Assembly (NCBI GenBank): GCA_027605045.1
Contig: JAQFWX010000019.1
Location: 558,001-622,000 of the forward strand
Length of the DNA stretch: 64,000 nucleotides
Direction of reading: 5' to 3'
DNA from: Phallus indusiatus
Lineage: Eukaryota; Basidiomycota; Agaricomycetes; Phallales; Phallaceae
The position numbers and the translations under genes are program-made. The notes beneath the pieces are model-generated. The model ran no database searches and was not told where the DNA came from. It saw only the letters and a list, made by a program, of their open reading frames with translations. Positions 33,012 through 44,964 of the stretch are shown in pieces (position 1 is the stretch's first letter; each line of letters begins with the position of its first letter).

Positions 33012-33956
33012 CTAAAAAGAAACGTTCGGCTCGTCTTCATCACTTTCGTCGTTCTCGTTGTTGTCGGACGAGCTCTCAGGAGATGTATCCAGCGGTGGAT
33101 AGGCAGCCCATACATGAGGCTTCCTTAAAAGAAGATCAAGGTTTACGGGTTGAGAACCGCGGTCGTTCGTAACCTCGTGGTCTAATCGCTTAATTTGTGC
33201 CATTGTATGGTCAGGAATTTGGATCGTGTCGTGGATGGGTCCCGGTCCTCTGGGCGTATAAGGCCGGAGATACAAGTCCTGAAGGGAACGGTTATCAGAA
33301 ATAAGAGTTGACAGGTCTTTTTCGTTCATAAGATGATTCTGAAGAATCTGAGGTTGCCCGATTTTATTCTGAATAACGTTGGCAGATGATGGGGTGGGCG
33401 GGATTACATTAATGTCGGGAATTGGGAATGAATGATTGCGCTGGAGTGGTTCTCTCGTGGCGGTTGAGGAACGGGGGTTCAAATCATCGTCGACTCTTGC
33501 AACCAGCTCCGAATATGATGCTTTATTCGTTTTGGCTAACCATGCCAAAGACGACCCAACATTGCGATCATTGAATCCAGCCGCCTTAATTAAACCGAAA
33601 ATCCGCTCTAGATGTGCAAGGCGCTCCTTTAACGCAAGTTTATCATCGATAATGGCTTGCAATTCTTCTTTACTAGCGTCAACGTTTGGGGTCCGAAACG
33701 CTTGAAACACCAAAGTTTGTAGCTGTTCGGGGTCGAAGGTCCGTGCAAAACGATATGGAGGGGAATCGACTTTGAAAATTGCATCGAATTGACTGTAGTC
33801 GATGTTAGCAAGAAAGTGGGTCACTCTTTTAACCACCGCATTTAGCGCAACTTCGAACACAACTTCTCGTCTGTGCTTGAAAGCGGCTTGGGTCGGACAC
33901 GGGTTCGAGGAGCGTGTCATAAAGGTTGATGGGAGTGTGGAATAATTAGCAGCCAT
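33012..33956 (-). CDS. Member of an unrecognised fungal protein family (copy at 33 kb)
   Basis: Single-exon frame of 314 residues; I do not recognise the family. A TATA-like box (CATAAATAC on the minus strand) lies about 110 bases upstream. The central region, residues about 75-160, has DPEQLQTLVFQAF, then DASKEELQAIIDDKLALKER, then LAWLAKTNKASYSELVARV. The same succession occurs in the protein at 61662-62651 (DPEQFKRMVLRAL, DADEEQVRAAMESKTSL, LSWLIKRNRETYLELHARP). It looks like an all-helical domain of about 90 residues, followed by a Pro-rich, probably disordered half and an acidic tail (SSSDNNENDESDEDEP). No signal peptide or membrane segment. It faces zinc-finger B tail to tail. Unit A keeps only its last codons. 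Confidence 0.75.
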   Translation of the reverse strand: MAANYSTLPSTFMTRSSNPCPTQAAFKHRREVVFEVALNAVVKRVTHFLANIDYSQFDAIFKVDSPPYRFARTFDPEQLQTLVFQAFRTPNVDASKEELQAIIDDKLALKERLAHLERIFGLIKAAGFNDRNVGSSLAWLAKTNKASYSELVARVDDDLNPRSSTATREPLQRNHSFPIPDINVIPPTPSSANVIQNKIGQPQILQNHLMNEKDLSTLISDNRSLQDLYLRPYTPRGPGPIHDTIQIPDHTMAQIKRLDHEVTNDRGSQPVNLDLLLRKPHVWAAYPPLDTSPESSSDNNENDESDEDEPNVSF

Positions 33957-35090
33957 TGTTGTTGAGTTCAGAATAGAAGCTCTGAATTTAGGTGATGAAA
34001 GAGAATAGTGAATGGGGAGGTTGCGATTGAGAAATTTGTTGTCTCAATCATCAATTGAGTGAAGGTATTTATGCAACTCTGGTCCTCAGGCCTCAGTAAT
34101 GGAACACCTAATATCATCTCTGGGGGACAAACGGCAATCGTTAACGTTCAATGGACTAGGTCCATGCTTTCTTGATCCGAATGACCGTCCTCGTCGAGTC
34201 CTCGTTCAAACGTTACTACGCGTTACGGCTGACGAACGTGATCCCCGCCAGTTTGTTTTTGCTAGGCCTCATTATCTTTAAGTGTCAAGTCAATTACTCT
34301 ACCTTTATTTAGAGCATGTCCCTGAAGCAAACAATTGGCAGCTGACACACACTCAAACAGTTGGCAAATACTAGTAATTAAAGGCAGTCCATTGGGCACA
34401 CTCCAAGTCTTTGGGATAGTCCTTTTTTTCTAGCAGTAACACAGGACTTTCTCTTCTGGCGCGTCCGTCCGAAATTCGCTTGTTTTGAAGTTCAGAATTT
34501 GAACTCTGGCTCGAAGGACCCAAAACTACACAGCTTGAATAGGAACTGTAAAGTCAACAAGATTGGTTCAAACTCCGATACCAACACTTTCCCCCTTCTT
34601 TCTCCCGAAGCGCTCAGCGCTCAGGCTCCCAAGCCTCACTCCACGCGTTTTTGTCGATCTGTCGGTGTGCTTCAAAATTCTTGTGTACACAAAACTCCTT
34701 AAAATGAATCATCTCTATCACTCGCTACCATGTCTTTTTTTCGTCACTGCAGTGATCGCATTATCCAAAACGGCTGTCCCAGCATGATTTAAAGGATGAA
34801 CATTGAAAGGAATATAAGAAAGTTTCGAATTCTTACAAAATACTCGTCGTTTTCTAACGTTTATTCTCGTATCTAGATATCTTGGGCGCTCACCCCAGTT
34901 GATATTTTATCTCTTTTGTCCATTCTCCAACATGCGGGACGTATACGAGGCTATGGACCTTAGTTTCATGATCACTGTCCTATCTATCGTACGTTGTGTT
35001 GGAAAATATTGCATATTATTTAAATAAGGACACGAATCAGTTATTGTCCGTCTACCTCGGTCACTTTGCTAGCACATGGACATGCACGAA
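33957..35090. other. Stretch without a supported gene
   Basis: Contains the promoter of the 33-kb gene. Small open frames at 34099-34281, 34499-34702 and 34563-34787 show no recognisable motif. Confidence 0.4.
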
Positions 35091-35093
35091 ACA

Positions 35094-35101
35094 TATATAA
35101 A
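35094..35101 (+). promoter_or_regulatory. TATA box of the small gene at 35163
   Basis: TATATAAA about 65 bases upstream of the ATG at 35163. Its position argues against the earlier in-frame ATG at 35076, which would put the box inside the coding region. Confidence 0.55.
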
Positions 35102-35162
35102 GTCTCATCCAACTCTGTCAACAAATCCTCGCCAAACTCATTTCGCTCCGACGCCTTATTCC

Positions 35163-35696
35163 ATGGAATTCTTAAATCGAGAAATCTTACCCATCAAATA
35201 CTTACCTGAAGCACTGGCTTTCGCTTCCCCTAAATCTGGGCAACGTCACGATCCGGTCCCAGACGGCGAAGCCAATCAGAACAAGATTCCAGATGATCCT
35301 TGTGGCTCGAACAACTCTTATAAGAGCAAGGAAGACTCTTCAGAAGCCGTCACTTCCTCCAAACCCTCAGAGGGCTACGCAGTCCCTGATGTCAAAGCCG
35401 GTCAAAGCAAGAATGCATCTCATCTGGATCGTCGGCCTAGTACTCCACACAAATTCGTTAGGTATCGCGCGTCTAGTTTTACCTTGGTATGTTAAAGTTG
35501 TTGCTTATTTGGCTTATCCCTCGTTTTGCTCATGCATTTCCCGTATTTATAGAACAAATACGCGCAATCGCTGCCGGTTTATCCCGTGGAGTTAGACTAC
35601 CATGAAACCGAGTGCTTTCCCCCTCTGAGCGCTTTAATGATGAACTTGAAGGTTAGAGCTGAAAAGAGAAAATCTCTTCAGGGTGTCGTGGCATAG
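35163..35696 (+). CDS. Small hypothetical protein
   Basis: Two exons (35163-35486 and 35553-35696) with a clean 66-base GT-AG intron join in frame to 155 residues. It starts MEFLNREILPIKYLPEAL. The middle is hydrophilic and low in complexity (GSNNSYKSKEDSSEAVTSS), and the end is LKVRAEKRKSLQGVVA. No domain, signal peptide or membrane helix is visible. The spliced frame and the well-placed TATA box make it a likely gene, but the function is unknown. Confidence 0.5.
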
Positions 35697-36602
35697 TGGA
35701 TCTCCCGATTGATTCCTCAGAAAACTCAGGACGCATTGGCGTAGTTCGATAATGTCACGAACCCTATATGAACAAATAAATGTATGATTATGCCTTCTTC
35801 GACTATCGTAGAGCTACAGTGAGATCGGTACCATACGACAAGTGCAAGTATTATCACTGTCACCTCTAGGAGAACGTACCAATACCCAGAAAACTGAACA
35901 ATAAGGCCCGGGCCTAAGGTTTCGTATTGAGGCATTCCTGCCCCATCTTGACAGACGCTCTTGGTCTTCACAGTGAAGATCATACTTTTGAGAATGTCTG
36001 TATTTATGTAATTTATTCACTGTCGGTTTTTAACAAATACCATCTTCTCCCCGCTAAAGCACGAACGTTATTTCCTCTTATAAAACCGGCGGCTTTCTTA
36101 TTCGCAACTCGCCAAACATGGTATACTATGCAGATTTTATGCTTTCAAAGTATTTAAGGCAATGGAATTACAATTTTGGAGTAATGCGATCGAGAAATCC
36201 CTACCGGATTCACAGTTTCAGGTCTCCGTCGTCGATGTAAATTGTCGTTGGATGTAGGAATGATATCCTGTGTCACTTTCTGAATGAGGAGTGGATGGAA
36301 ATGCTATAAGCCAACGATATTATGGAGATGGAGATATATATTTGTATCATAAATAATACATAGAAGAATAGTTTGGTTTTACCCAGCGGTCTGGGCCACA
36401 GAATACTTCGAGTACATATGCTCTCAAAGGCATTGAATAACCCCTTCCTACAGTCAATACACAGTGCGTTTGATGCGGCTCTCTCCATACCTCACTGAAG
36501 ATTTATGTATCTATTATTTGGCGAGTGGCTTTGACCACACGTGTCCGAACGCTTTTTTCGCCCAATCAGTCACGGAGCGAAATACTTGCCGCTGTGTACA
36601 TA
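35697..36602. other. Stretch without a supported gene
   Basis: Open frames at 35726-36020 and 36273-36488 (minus strand) are short and without motif. Nothing else seen. Confidence 0.4.
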
Positions 36603-39600
36603 TTATCCCTTAGCATACAGTCTGATGATGGATAAACGTTTGAGAAGAAATACCTCATTCGGACCATGCACCTGGGCACGCTCTTCATTATCATGATCAT
36701 TGTTCAATATTGCACCTGAGGGTGTAGATAGCTCCTGAAAGAGATTTATGATCTGTTCAAACATGCGCAAAGACGCCTGGAACCGACGATCAAAGTCGTG
36801 GTCATATTCGTAATATAAGGACGCGTCCGTCGAGTTGAGTCGTTCTTGATCTTTCATGGCAGTAAACAGCTCATTCAACGTTTTTTTGTCAAGTTTTGAT
36901 TTTACAAGGAGGAAAAATTGTTTGGGATCCCGTTGGAAAATCAGAATCAGTTCCCATATTCGGACGAGCACGGATGAGTTGTAAATGACAGTGAACAGGG
37001 GCAGCGTCTTCACAGACTTGAGCAGATCCATCAAGAGTGGGTATATGACTCGGTCATTTGTGCTTGGATAGTAACACTCCCCCAAGTTTCGAAGACATGT
37101 TGATAAGTTGGACGCCGCAGCGGCTTCGGGGTCATTCGAGAGGATTGTGAATAAATGATGGTGATTCCGTGGCAAGAGCAAGACCGTGAAAATGGGAGAT
37201 GTTTGAAATGTTAAGCCTGGGTTGAGATATCGCTCTCGTGAACAGCATTGGTATATGAAGCAGAGCTCGTGATAATCCATACAAGGAAATGAGATAGCCT
37301 CTTCGGGGCTGATGAGACCCAGGCACTGTGCTGCCGTATCTCTGGCGTCATCCGTCATAGACTCGGACCAGAACGAGTCCGTGCAGAGAATGTCTTTGAA
37401 GAAGATGAAGTTTGAGTACTCGGGTTTCTGAGATGCAGAGACAACATAGTACCACAGAAAGTTGTCAAACAGATGTTCCAATGACTTCTGTCTCTCTTCT
37501 TTGTTGGGAATGAACGGAACATCAGAAGTAAGTTGGCGGTAGACGGTGATAAAGAGGCGATAGCATGTTGCATAGGATTTGATCTCCGAGGAAGAGTCAG
37601 GCGTGCCAAGCTCAAAGTAATGAAACAGGTATTCAAGTTTCCACCATCCTAAGTCGTCACTACCAAAGGATACTAGCCCCGTGTCATATATGAGTTTACG
37701 AGTGGGGTCGACACTATAACAGAAGATATTCGACCCTCCAGGCTTGAGTATATGTGCAGCCATTGTATGATCCCGTGACAGTGAGATCTCTTTAAAAGTT
37801 CTTAATATGTAACACCACATTTCCAATGGGAGCTTGACAGAATTATCACTGGCGAGCAAATGGTTGAAAAGGAATAGGTCATCGGATCTCCACCGGACAA
37901 GGTCACTGAATTCCCTCTCTGCAAGGCGAAGATAGGTTTTATACTCTGCTTCCTCCAGCTCACTTTGGGCCACATGATAAGGGATAGACCTGAGTAGATC
38001 CCAGTGATAAGTACTAAGATTCCAGAGATCCAGACAAAGTCCATAACGCAAATCCAGGAGGTTTGTTTCGTCGACCTCAAGAGTACTTAGGAGACTCCAG
38101 CGGTACCCAATGTAAAAATGTTCAGCGATAGTTGGGTGGACAGCTACAGTCCGAGCGATAATCCGATGAACGCTCCTATCAGTCGAGGTCGTGTAAAGCC
38201 AATTGACCGCTTGGGAATCGAGGCAAGTCGCGTTTGAAACAGCTTCCTTGATATTTTCTTCTCTCCAGTCTGAAAATCTCGGGAAATAAACAGAGAATAT
38301 TTCGGATTGACATCTCCCAAGGCTGCGGCGTGCATAACCGCCCAACTTCAAAATAAACATGAAGAGATGGTGGGTGTAGTGAACGAGACGCTCAACCGGA
38401 CGTTGAGCTCTGAAATTCATTCTCCCCCAAACAATCCGAGATTTTTCTCCGAATCTCGTGCTAGCTCGACGAAGAATTTCTCGCAGAACGAAAAAGATAA
38501 TTCCAGCATAAATCGTCAACGAGGTGCTATACGGGCATTCTGGATACCGGATTGGTAATATCACCGAGATAAAATATAAAGTAAATGTAATTCCCGTAAT
38601 CACCACAACGATCCAAGCAATATGAACATCCAGTGGGAACAATAGGATCATAATCCCAGTGAGGAACAGTCCGACAGCAAGATGAAGAAGAATAGGGAGA
38701 AGGTCAACGATTGCTGCGACCTTCCACTGTTCAAAGCCGTTGAACCGCAACTGCCTCGCCCTCACTTTTTCATTTGCAGTTCCTGAGATTGAAGCCATGT
38801 AGTAATACAGCCACTGTTTCGCGAGAACCGCAAACAGCGCGGCAGATAATGTGATCGCCAGACTAGTAAACCATAGACCGTTCACTAAAGATGCGTTTGC
38901 TGACGGTGTGAATGGCGAAGTAGGAGTTATCGTTGAGTGGGGTACGCTATTTATCGGTAGCCCACTGAATTGTGCTCGTAGAATTTGAACCGTCTCGAAC
39001 TTTGAGAAGCCTGCGAAATGAATGTTGTTATAACACCGGAAAAGAGACCAGCCTGACATGAAAGATAAGTTTGAAAATCATAATAACTAACAAGATTCTG
39101 CCTACAAAGACCAAGAGGACATCTACCGTCTCTTTCCACCCCTCTACTCTGTCGCGATCAAATGCCTCGGCTTCATCAAGGTAAGTCAACCAAATCCGAG
39201 CGTTCTTAGCCGTTTCTTCTCCAAATCGATCTCGTGGATATTTCTGCTCGTAATTGTATTGATTATTTGCTTGTGTGACAAGATGTTAAAAGTGCGCAGA
39301 TGAGATCTAGTTACTTCAAATAGCACTCACAACCACTTTCTGGCGATAATCCTTTAGTCAACCCGAAAAATCTCTTGCGTCCTGGCACGTTTCTTTGAGT
39401 GTGCGGAGGATTGGAATTGTTGCTGGATGTTCCTGGATCGGGGTTGGATGCAGCCTCTTGAGAATTAAATACAATGTCAGCGCCAGAGATATTTCATTGG
39501 GCAGCAAGAAGAGAAACTGACCAAGAAACTCGCGGAAGAGGCCTACCAATCTTTCCATGGTCTCATCGGACCGTTCGCCATTCATCGATACCGCCCCAGT

Positions 39601-39882
39601 AGCCTGAGGCTGAGAATGTTCGCTTTTCTCCTCGTTTATGGAAGTTGGTTTATCGTGCGTCCGTGGCGACTTGAGAGTGTCAGCTTTGATTGGCGCATTG
39701 GTTACATCATGTTGGTCGTGGTGGTCTCCCCGACAACCATTCTCATCATGTGCATCTGAGTCGTGCTCTGAGAGTCTGGTATTTTCAGAAATTTCGCCAC
39801 CTTGCTCCAACTCGTTCTGAACCCCGAGCCTGTCAACGGTGGCAGGCACTTCTGCGCCATTTAGACTAGTCGTCTGGGACAT
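36603..39882 (-). CDS. DUF6535-type membrane protein
   Basis: Exon 1 (from 39882, about 175 residues, polar: THDKPTSINEEKSEHSQ) ends near 39350. Exon 2 (39269-39106) carries KYPRDRFGEETAKNARIWLT and EAEAFDRDRVEGWKETVDVL, the hallmark start of DUF6535. Exon 3 runs from 39052 to 36603. It continues with AGLFSGVITTFISQASQ in one frame and then NGLWFTSLAITLSAALFAV and a TM-TM pair (LLPILLHLAVGLFLTGIMIL) in another, so a frame break lies around 38960-39035. The remaining 550 or so residues are soluble and without motif. DUF6535 proteins are basidiomycete-specific, multicopy and of unknown function. If the break is real, translation would yield only a short N-terminal piece; the 818-codon frame itself is intact and could be used from an internal start. 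Confidence 0.78.
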
Positions 39883-41449
39883 ACTGAGAGGGCAAATGGT
39901 AATAGCGATATGATATCGATTCGAGAGGATGGAACGTTGATAATGCTGCCAGAAAATGACTCAAGCCTGTGCCATCTATTTGAACTCTATTACGCACGCT
40001 GTCAAATGCCTCATGTTCAACATGTGCATGCCAGGGAAAAGGCGCGTATCTCGAAGTTCGAACAGCCAATCCAATTGGAAGACGTCTCCATTCCAGTAAT
40101 TAGAAGCGCTGTGCGTAATTTGAAGGTCCGCATTTTTAGAAGAACAGAACAGCAGAGAACCTGTAGAAACCTGGTCCGAAAGATGAAATTCCGATACATC
40201 GCCGAAGGGGTTGAAGGGTGCTTACCGTGACTGCGTTCATTCAGTTAGTTATCCCGGCAAAAAGAAAAGTATTTTGGCTTCAGCGCGGGTTTGCTTTGAC
40301 CTTCAAGTTTCAGGACTCAGGAGACTTTGTGGACAAAATTGCACTTGCGGGATCGATTTATTTACCGATTACACACGACACCGGTAATGTAATGTAACGG
40401 ATATATGTATAGCAATTGCGTAGATGGCGGGTTACTGTAAGATAAATGTTCGTAAGAATGGTAGAAATACATAGTTTCGCAGCGCGTCCTATTAGTCTGA
40501 GCATAATATTTCAGTACGCAGTTCGGACTGTTCGGTTCATCTTGTGTTGGAGCTTTTTGTTGCACACTGAAATTGAGGAAAGTGAACGACCACTCGTGTA
40601 TATGTTTTGAGAATATTCAACTTACTTACAGTAACCAGCTGCGTTTGGCAATGTACCGTCCACTCGGCGAACAACGATTAGATTCACCGTCTCGAGCAAG
40701 TTGTTGCAACGTCGTAAACGGCATGTCAAGCCGCTGACTAAGCATCTGCAGCTGGCACCTCTTCACCAACGTTGCACGCACAACGACTGACGAGAACCTG
40801 ATTGAGGTTAGTCATCCCTCAAGGAAAACGCGGCTTGGATGTTCTGGATGGAAACAGTATCGGGAATGGAGACCCAGGCTAGAGTATTTTGAAAGGGTTT
40901 TCAACCGGCATTGGCGAATAAAAAGGTCCAATCTATCTAACAACATATTTGTGCTTAGGCCAATTTACAGGTGTTACAGAGCTACTCGGGATCGTCGGTA
41001 GTCATTCATTAACACTTCCCGGTCACTAACGTTAACTCAACGAAATTACGAAACGGGAACCGAGCCTCTCAGAGTCAGTAGTCAGGAAGACGTCACCACC
41101 ATCGGGTGCTCAAAGAGTGTAGCAAGTCGCAGGGTCTCATATTGTTCCACATCCTCTTTTCGCGATGTAGAGCCAAACTGAGACATGCTCAGAGGTAGCT
41201 CTCGGAAGTCATTGAATAAGGAAGGACATTGGGGACCTTACTGAGCCAGCGGCCGAATGAGAGGTGTCGGACGCAAATCTTGTCTAATAGTCGCGCGCGT
41301 AGATAATAGCAGTTAATAGCAGTATTGTTTCCACAAGTGAGGTTCCAAATTACTTATTGAAGAACAAACTAATTTACATATAGATTTACTTGACTAACTC
41401 TAGACCAACCCCTCAAATTAAGGTATATTTGGAGCTTTTCATACCTAAT
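39883..41449. other. Stretch without a supported gene
   Basis: A 106-codon frame at 39910-40230 (+), divergent from the DUF6535 gene, has no recognisable feature. The rest holds only short frames. Confidence 0.4.
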
Positions 41450-43058
41450 CTACCAAAACCGAATAGACATATTGTCATTTTCATCTACTAACCTTCGGTG
41501 TACAATATTACTTGTCATTGAAGACCACTGCAGAGAATATAAGATTTGTTTTCTCGGCATCAAGACCGTAAGACATACCCCATTTCCGATGAAGACGGCA
41601 GCCCGTCTTGCAATATCCATATCAACGGCCACCGACACGGCAGTTTGTTCTACGTCAAGCACTAAATCGGTCGAGGACACAACGGTAGTCCACCCTTCAT
41701 CGATCATCCTTTCCTTAAACTGATCAGTCCAACTTTTATTCGCATTCGTCGCGATATAAAGGGTCGAAAGCCGCTCTCTTCGTCGAGAATTCAGCCGCGT
41801 ATTCATTCCTACACCACTCTCCCAATCTAATTTACTTTCCATAATTTTCGTAACCAGTTCCTCTTCGGAAGGCATACACCGTCTTTTATATACTAGATAA
41901 TTTTCCGGAGTGTTTTTACCGAACAAGCCTTCTCCTACGGAAGGTCCGACGTGAAGAGGATCCGGCAAGCCTGGCAATAAATTCCACATATAAAACGTGC
42001 TGTTCCAGTCTGCGAGACCTTGGCATGTGTTGGCGAAGTCTCCGCGCCGGAGGTGAAGAGTCATCATTGCGTCGTATCGTAATGTAGCGGCTTGCGTCTT
42101 TTCCGGGAAGAAAAGGTGCTCGTTTGAGGCAATGGCTCGGTTGACAAGCGGTGAGGCGCGCAAAAGGCGAGAGACGGGAGATTTTTTGAACTCTTCCCAT
42201 ATGGGAAGAACTAGAGGAGTGCTGACTGTCCTGTTGCACAGATTACTCATTTATTTCAGAGTTTTCCATTTGGTCCGTACCATAAATCAAATGTCTGAGC
42301 GAAATTATCACCAGTGCCGGGCACGACTTCGATACATCTCGCGGGGTGGTTAGACAAAAGGTCAACCCAATAGTCCATCAGCAGATCTGCAGTTTTTCCG
42401 CGTACGGGATCCTTCATCTTTGAAGCTTCGATTGGAACGGTTTCGTTTTCGGGACAAACAGTACGGAACCATACATCGCTGATAGCTCGAGGTGAAGTAT
42501 CGTCTACAGACCAATGTCCACCAGCTGTCGGTCCTGCGATAAGAGCATTCAAAGGCGTCCGGGGTATGTAATCATGGACTTTCCAGGGAAAGTGCTGAAG
42601 GCTCCATATATAGTCCTGGAAGACGTAGGCCCTTTTGGCACGCCAGGCCAGATGTGAACATAAAAGGCTGTCAAAAGGTGAAGTCAATAACTTATTGGTG
42701 ATCTCTACAGATGACGTTTCGCGTTCGGAAGGATGCCATCCAGATAATGAACAGATAATGAAATCCAAGTCGCTGATTTGAATGATAGTACTTACATTTC
42801 GTTGAATACATTATTCCAGCCCAACATCGCGATCTGATTAGCAAAACGTACATATCTTCCCGTTCTTCCTTCAGGATACGCTAGGTCCAAGTTATGTTGT
42901 GGCAACGTCTTTTCCATCTCGTAAATACCCCTATATTGTGGTAATTGTGGCAGACCATTTCTGGAACGATGCAAAATAAAAACGGAGACGAGGAGAACGA
43001 GAGATAGAAGAATCATAAATTTAAGATTGATTCTACGTGCGAGATAGAGGGAAGTCAT
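41450..43058 (-). CDS. O-fucosyltransferase-like glycosyltransferase, type II membrane protein
   Basis: Three exons (43058-42796, 42667-42281, 42230-41450) join in frame to 476 residues. The N-terminus is a short basic cytoplasmic tail and one membrane helix (FMILLSLVLLVSVFIL), the signal anchor of Golgi transferases. The luminal part has GRTGRYVRFANQIAMLGWNN, LAWRAKRAYVFQDYIW, PRTPLNALIAGPTAGGHW, RCIEVVPG, and the nucleotide-sugar-site-like MTLHLRRGDFANTC. The C-terminus has VFIGNGVCLTVLMPRKQ. This is the layout of basidiomycete proteins related to the GDP-fucose O-fucosyltransferase fold; donor and acceptor are not known. All introns are 50-130 bases with good borders, and no fault is visible. 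Confidence 0.85.
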
Positions 43059-43810
43059 TTTCTGACAGGAAAGAAGGCAGAAATATTTCGAAAATGGTTG
43101 TGTTAAGATATACCACCCAATGTCATTACTGGCTCTAACGCATGTTCGGTCGACCAGCGAACTTAGTGCTAGTCGGGCTAATGAACCCGGACACGGTGTC
43201 GGAGAATGTTGTTACTGGTGAGGCGATCGTCGATCTAAAATAAAATAGGTACAAGTTATATGTATGCGGCGAAGATACCCGGAATGGGGAAAGAAAGGAT
43301 CCGAGACGAGTGTTCTGTGAAGAGTGTTCTGTGAAACCCTCCGGTTCGGTCATACCGGCGTAAGATCAATCAGGAGGTTTGACGGATTTGGGACGTCGAC
43401 CCCGGTGACCCCCGGTGTTCGCCGGCCATGGTCGACAGAAAACTTAGAATAGATTTTGATTGAAAAGGTGTTCACTGGCCGTGTGTTCGCCGGAAAAGCT
43501 TTAAAAATAAAATTTGTAAATCTCAATATTAAATTAAATGATACTAAAATGGAAATTAGAGTGAAAGAAGCGGGTCAACGAGTGATGAAGTTAAAGTAAC
43601 AAAAGAGTAAAGAGTGTGAACAGCCTAAAGGCAATACCAGAGAGTATCTAAGCAAAGAGAAGAAAGAGAAGGAACAATATTAGAATATAAGAAGGCGATC
43701 AAGGAATTTTTTAAGAGAAATTAAAAATGAATTGAGGAGGTATCCGCTGGCAATATGTACTATGCGCTGGCGCTGGTGAATGAGGCTGGAGTTTTCCCCA
43801 ATTTCAACCT
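43059..43810. other. Stretch without a supported gene
   Basis: Contains a short repeated phrase, GTGTTCGCCGG, at about 43407 and 43483. Otherwise AT-rich with short frames only. Confidence 0.4.
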
Positions 43811-44640
43811 TCACCAAAGGAATCCACACACACTCTCGTGCTCGAAGAGATTCAGCACATCCATTCCTACAGAACAGTAGCAACAAAACTTGAAGATATC
43901 AGATCTGGAGCCAGAGGGTCCAGCACTAGAGGAGGCAATAGGCGAAGAAAGAGCGTCTGTAAATGGTGAGCTTTCGCGTTTTACCTTTCCTTTTTGTCCA
44001 GAGGTATAAGGCTTAGCTGATCTGGGAGATGGGTCGGCGGAAACTGGTGAGCTTTCCCTTTTTATCTCCTTTTTCGTGTCAGGCTTATAGTTGTTTAAGC
44101 CGAATTCCTTGGGAAGATCCCAATCAGTGATGGGGCTACTAGCGCTTGAGGTGCGATTAAAGAGAGATCAGCAGCGTCTCGACGTTTGTATCCAGTGTGC
44201 GCTATATTAAAAACAATAATAAATCAGAACGATTTTGACTAGTATGCTAAAACTTACGTGGAGCAGAAAGCCTTCGATAAGATCGTGGTATTTCCCGAAA
44301 TTTCCCATTAGGTATCACAACTTTTCCAGGAGATAGAGTTGCTAGCTGAATCTCTAAACGAAAAATAAGTCAGATTCAATGAAAAAATATGTCTCACCGC
44401 CATCAGGATCCTCGAATGTATAAGTAGCGACGAAATCAGCCGTTGTATATGCTATCTCCAAGCACACTATGCTTGCAGGTAAGCATTGAATCTGTTAAAC
44501 CAAAAAAATTACTCACCATACAGGTTGCATTTATCGCAACGGATGACCTGGCCATGGAATTCTTGACGGACGTCAACAAATTGAGGACCATCTTTTTGCA
44601 GAGCACAGAAACACTCAAAACGAGTCTTCTGTTGTCAAAG
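43811..44640 (-). pseudogene. Cysteine-containing gene fragments, family unknown
   Basis: Minus-strand coding-like exons separated by plausible introns: ECFCALQKDGPQFVDVRQEF and HGQVIRCDKCNLY (a C-x-C ... C-x2-C zinc-ribbon-like piece), then LATLSPGKVVIPNGKFREIP, then a long piece with a repeated KxxIKRESSPVS / KVKRESSPFT motif, ending FKFCCYCSVGMDVLNLFEHE and the stop at 43811. The exon frames do not all join, and no start is found upstream, so I treat this as a broken or incompletely understood gene. The cysteine spacing suggests metal binding. Confidence 0.4.
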
Positions 44641-44751
44641 TGCCGCTTGAAGCCACTGGGTACAATGCGCGTGCATTAGTACAACGGGCTTAGAACCAAG
44701 TAAGCGCAAGATCTAAACAATTTAACATTCAAGCAATACACTTTACGCTGG

Positions 44752-44964
44752 CACAAATACTCAATTTCAAAATCCAGCTCACTTCAACCATACGTCGTAT
44801 AATGCGTCACATCATATTCCACATTTCCCGCACCCGCACCCATGCCTTTAGGTAGCATAGGACAAATGGGACTGCCGGCTCGTGCTTATTCGCTCAATGC
44901 TCCCTCAGGACAGCCCAACTACCATCATGGTGGATATACTTACCAGCCAGGTTCTTCAGTTTAA
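44752..44964 (+). pseudogene. C-terminal coding fragment, His/Pro-rich
   Basis: The plus strand reads GTNTQFQNPAHFNHTSYNAS then, after a frame slip in the PHFPHP/PAPAP region, MPLGSIGQMGLPARAYSL and a Tyr/Gly/Pro-rich end before the stop at 44962-44964. Composition is typical of the disordered tail of a fungal regulatory protein. No upstream exon could be attached. Confidence 0.3.

Larger units (their letters stand above)
26640..33075. repeat. Segmental duplication unit B
   Basis: Partner of unit A (19080-25585), same orientation. Unit-B-only insertions are family-1 LTR copy 5, family-2 copy d, the MITE at 27744-28129 and the Helitron-like element at 30872-32571. Unit B keeps the intact gene of the unrecognised family at its right end. 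Confidence 0.85.

Noticed and set aside
35076..35162. Earlier ATG for the small gene at 35 kb
   Set aside because: A TATATAAA box lies inside that stretch, so transcription probably starts after it, leaving 35163 as the first usable ATG.
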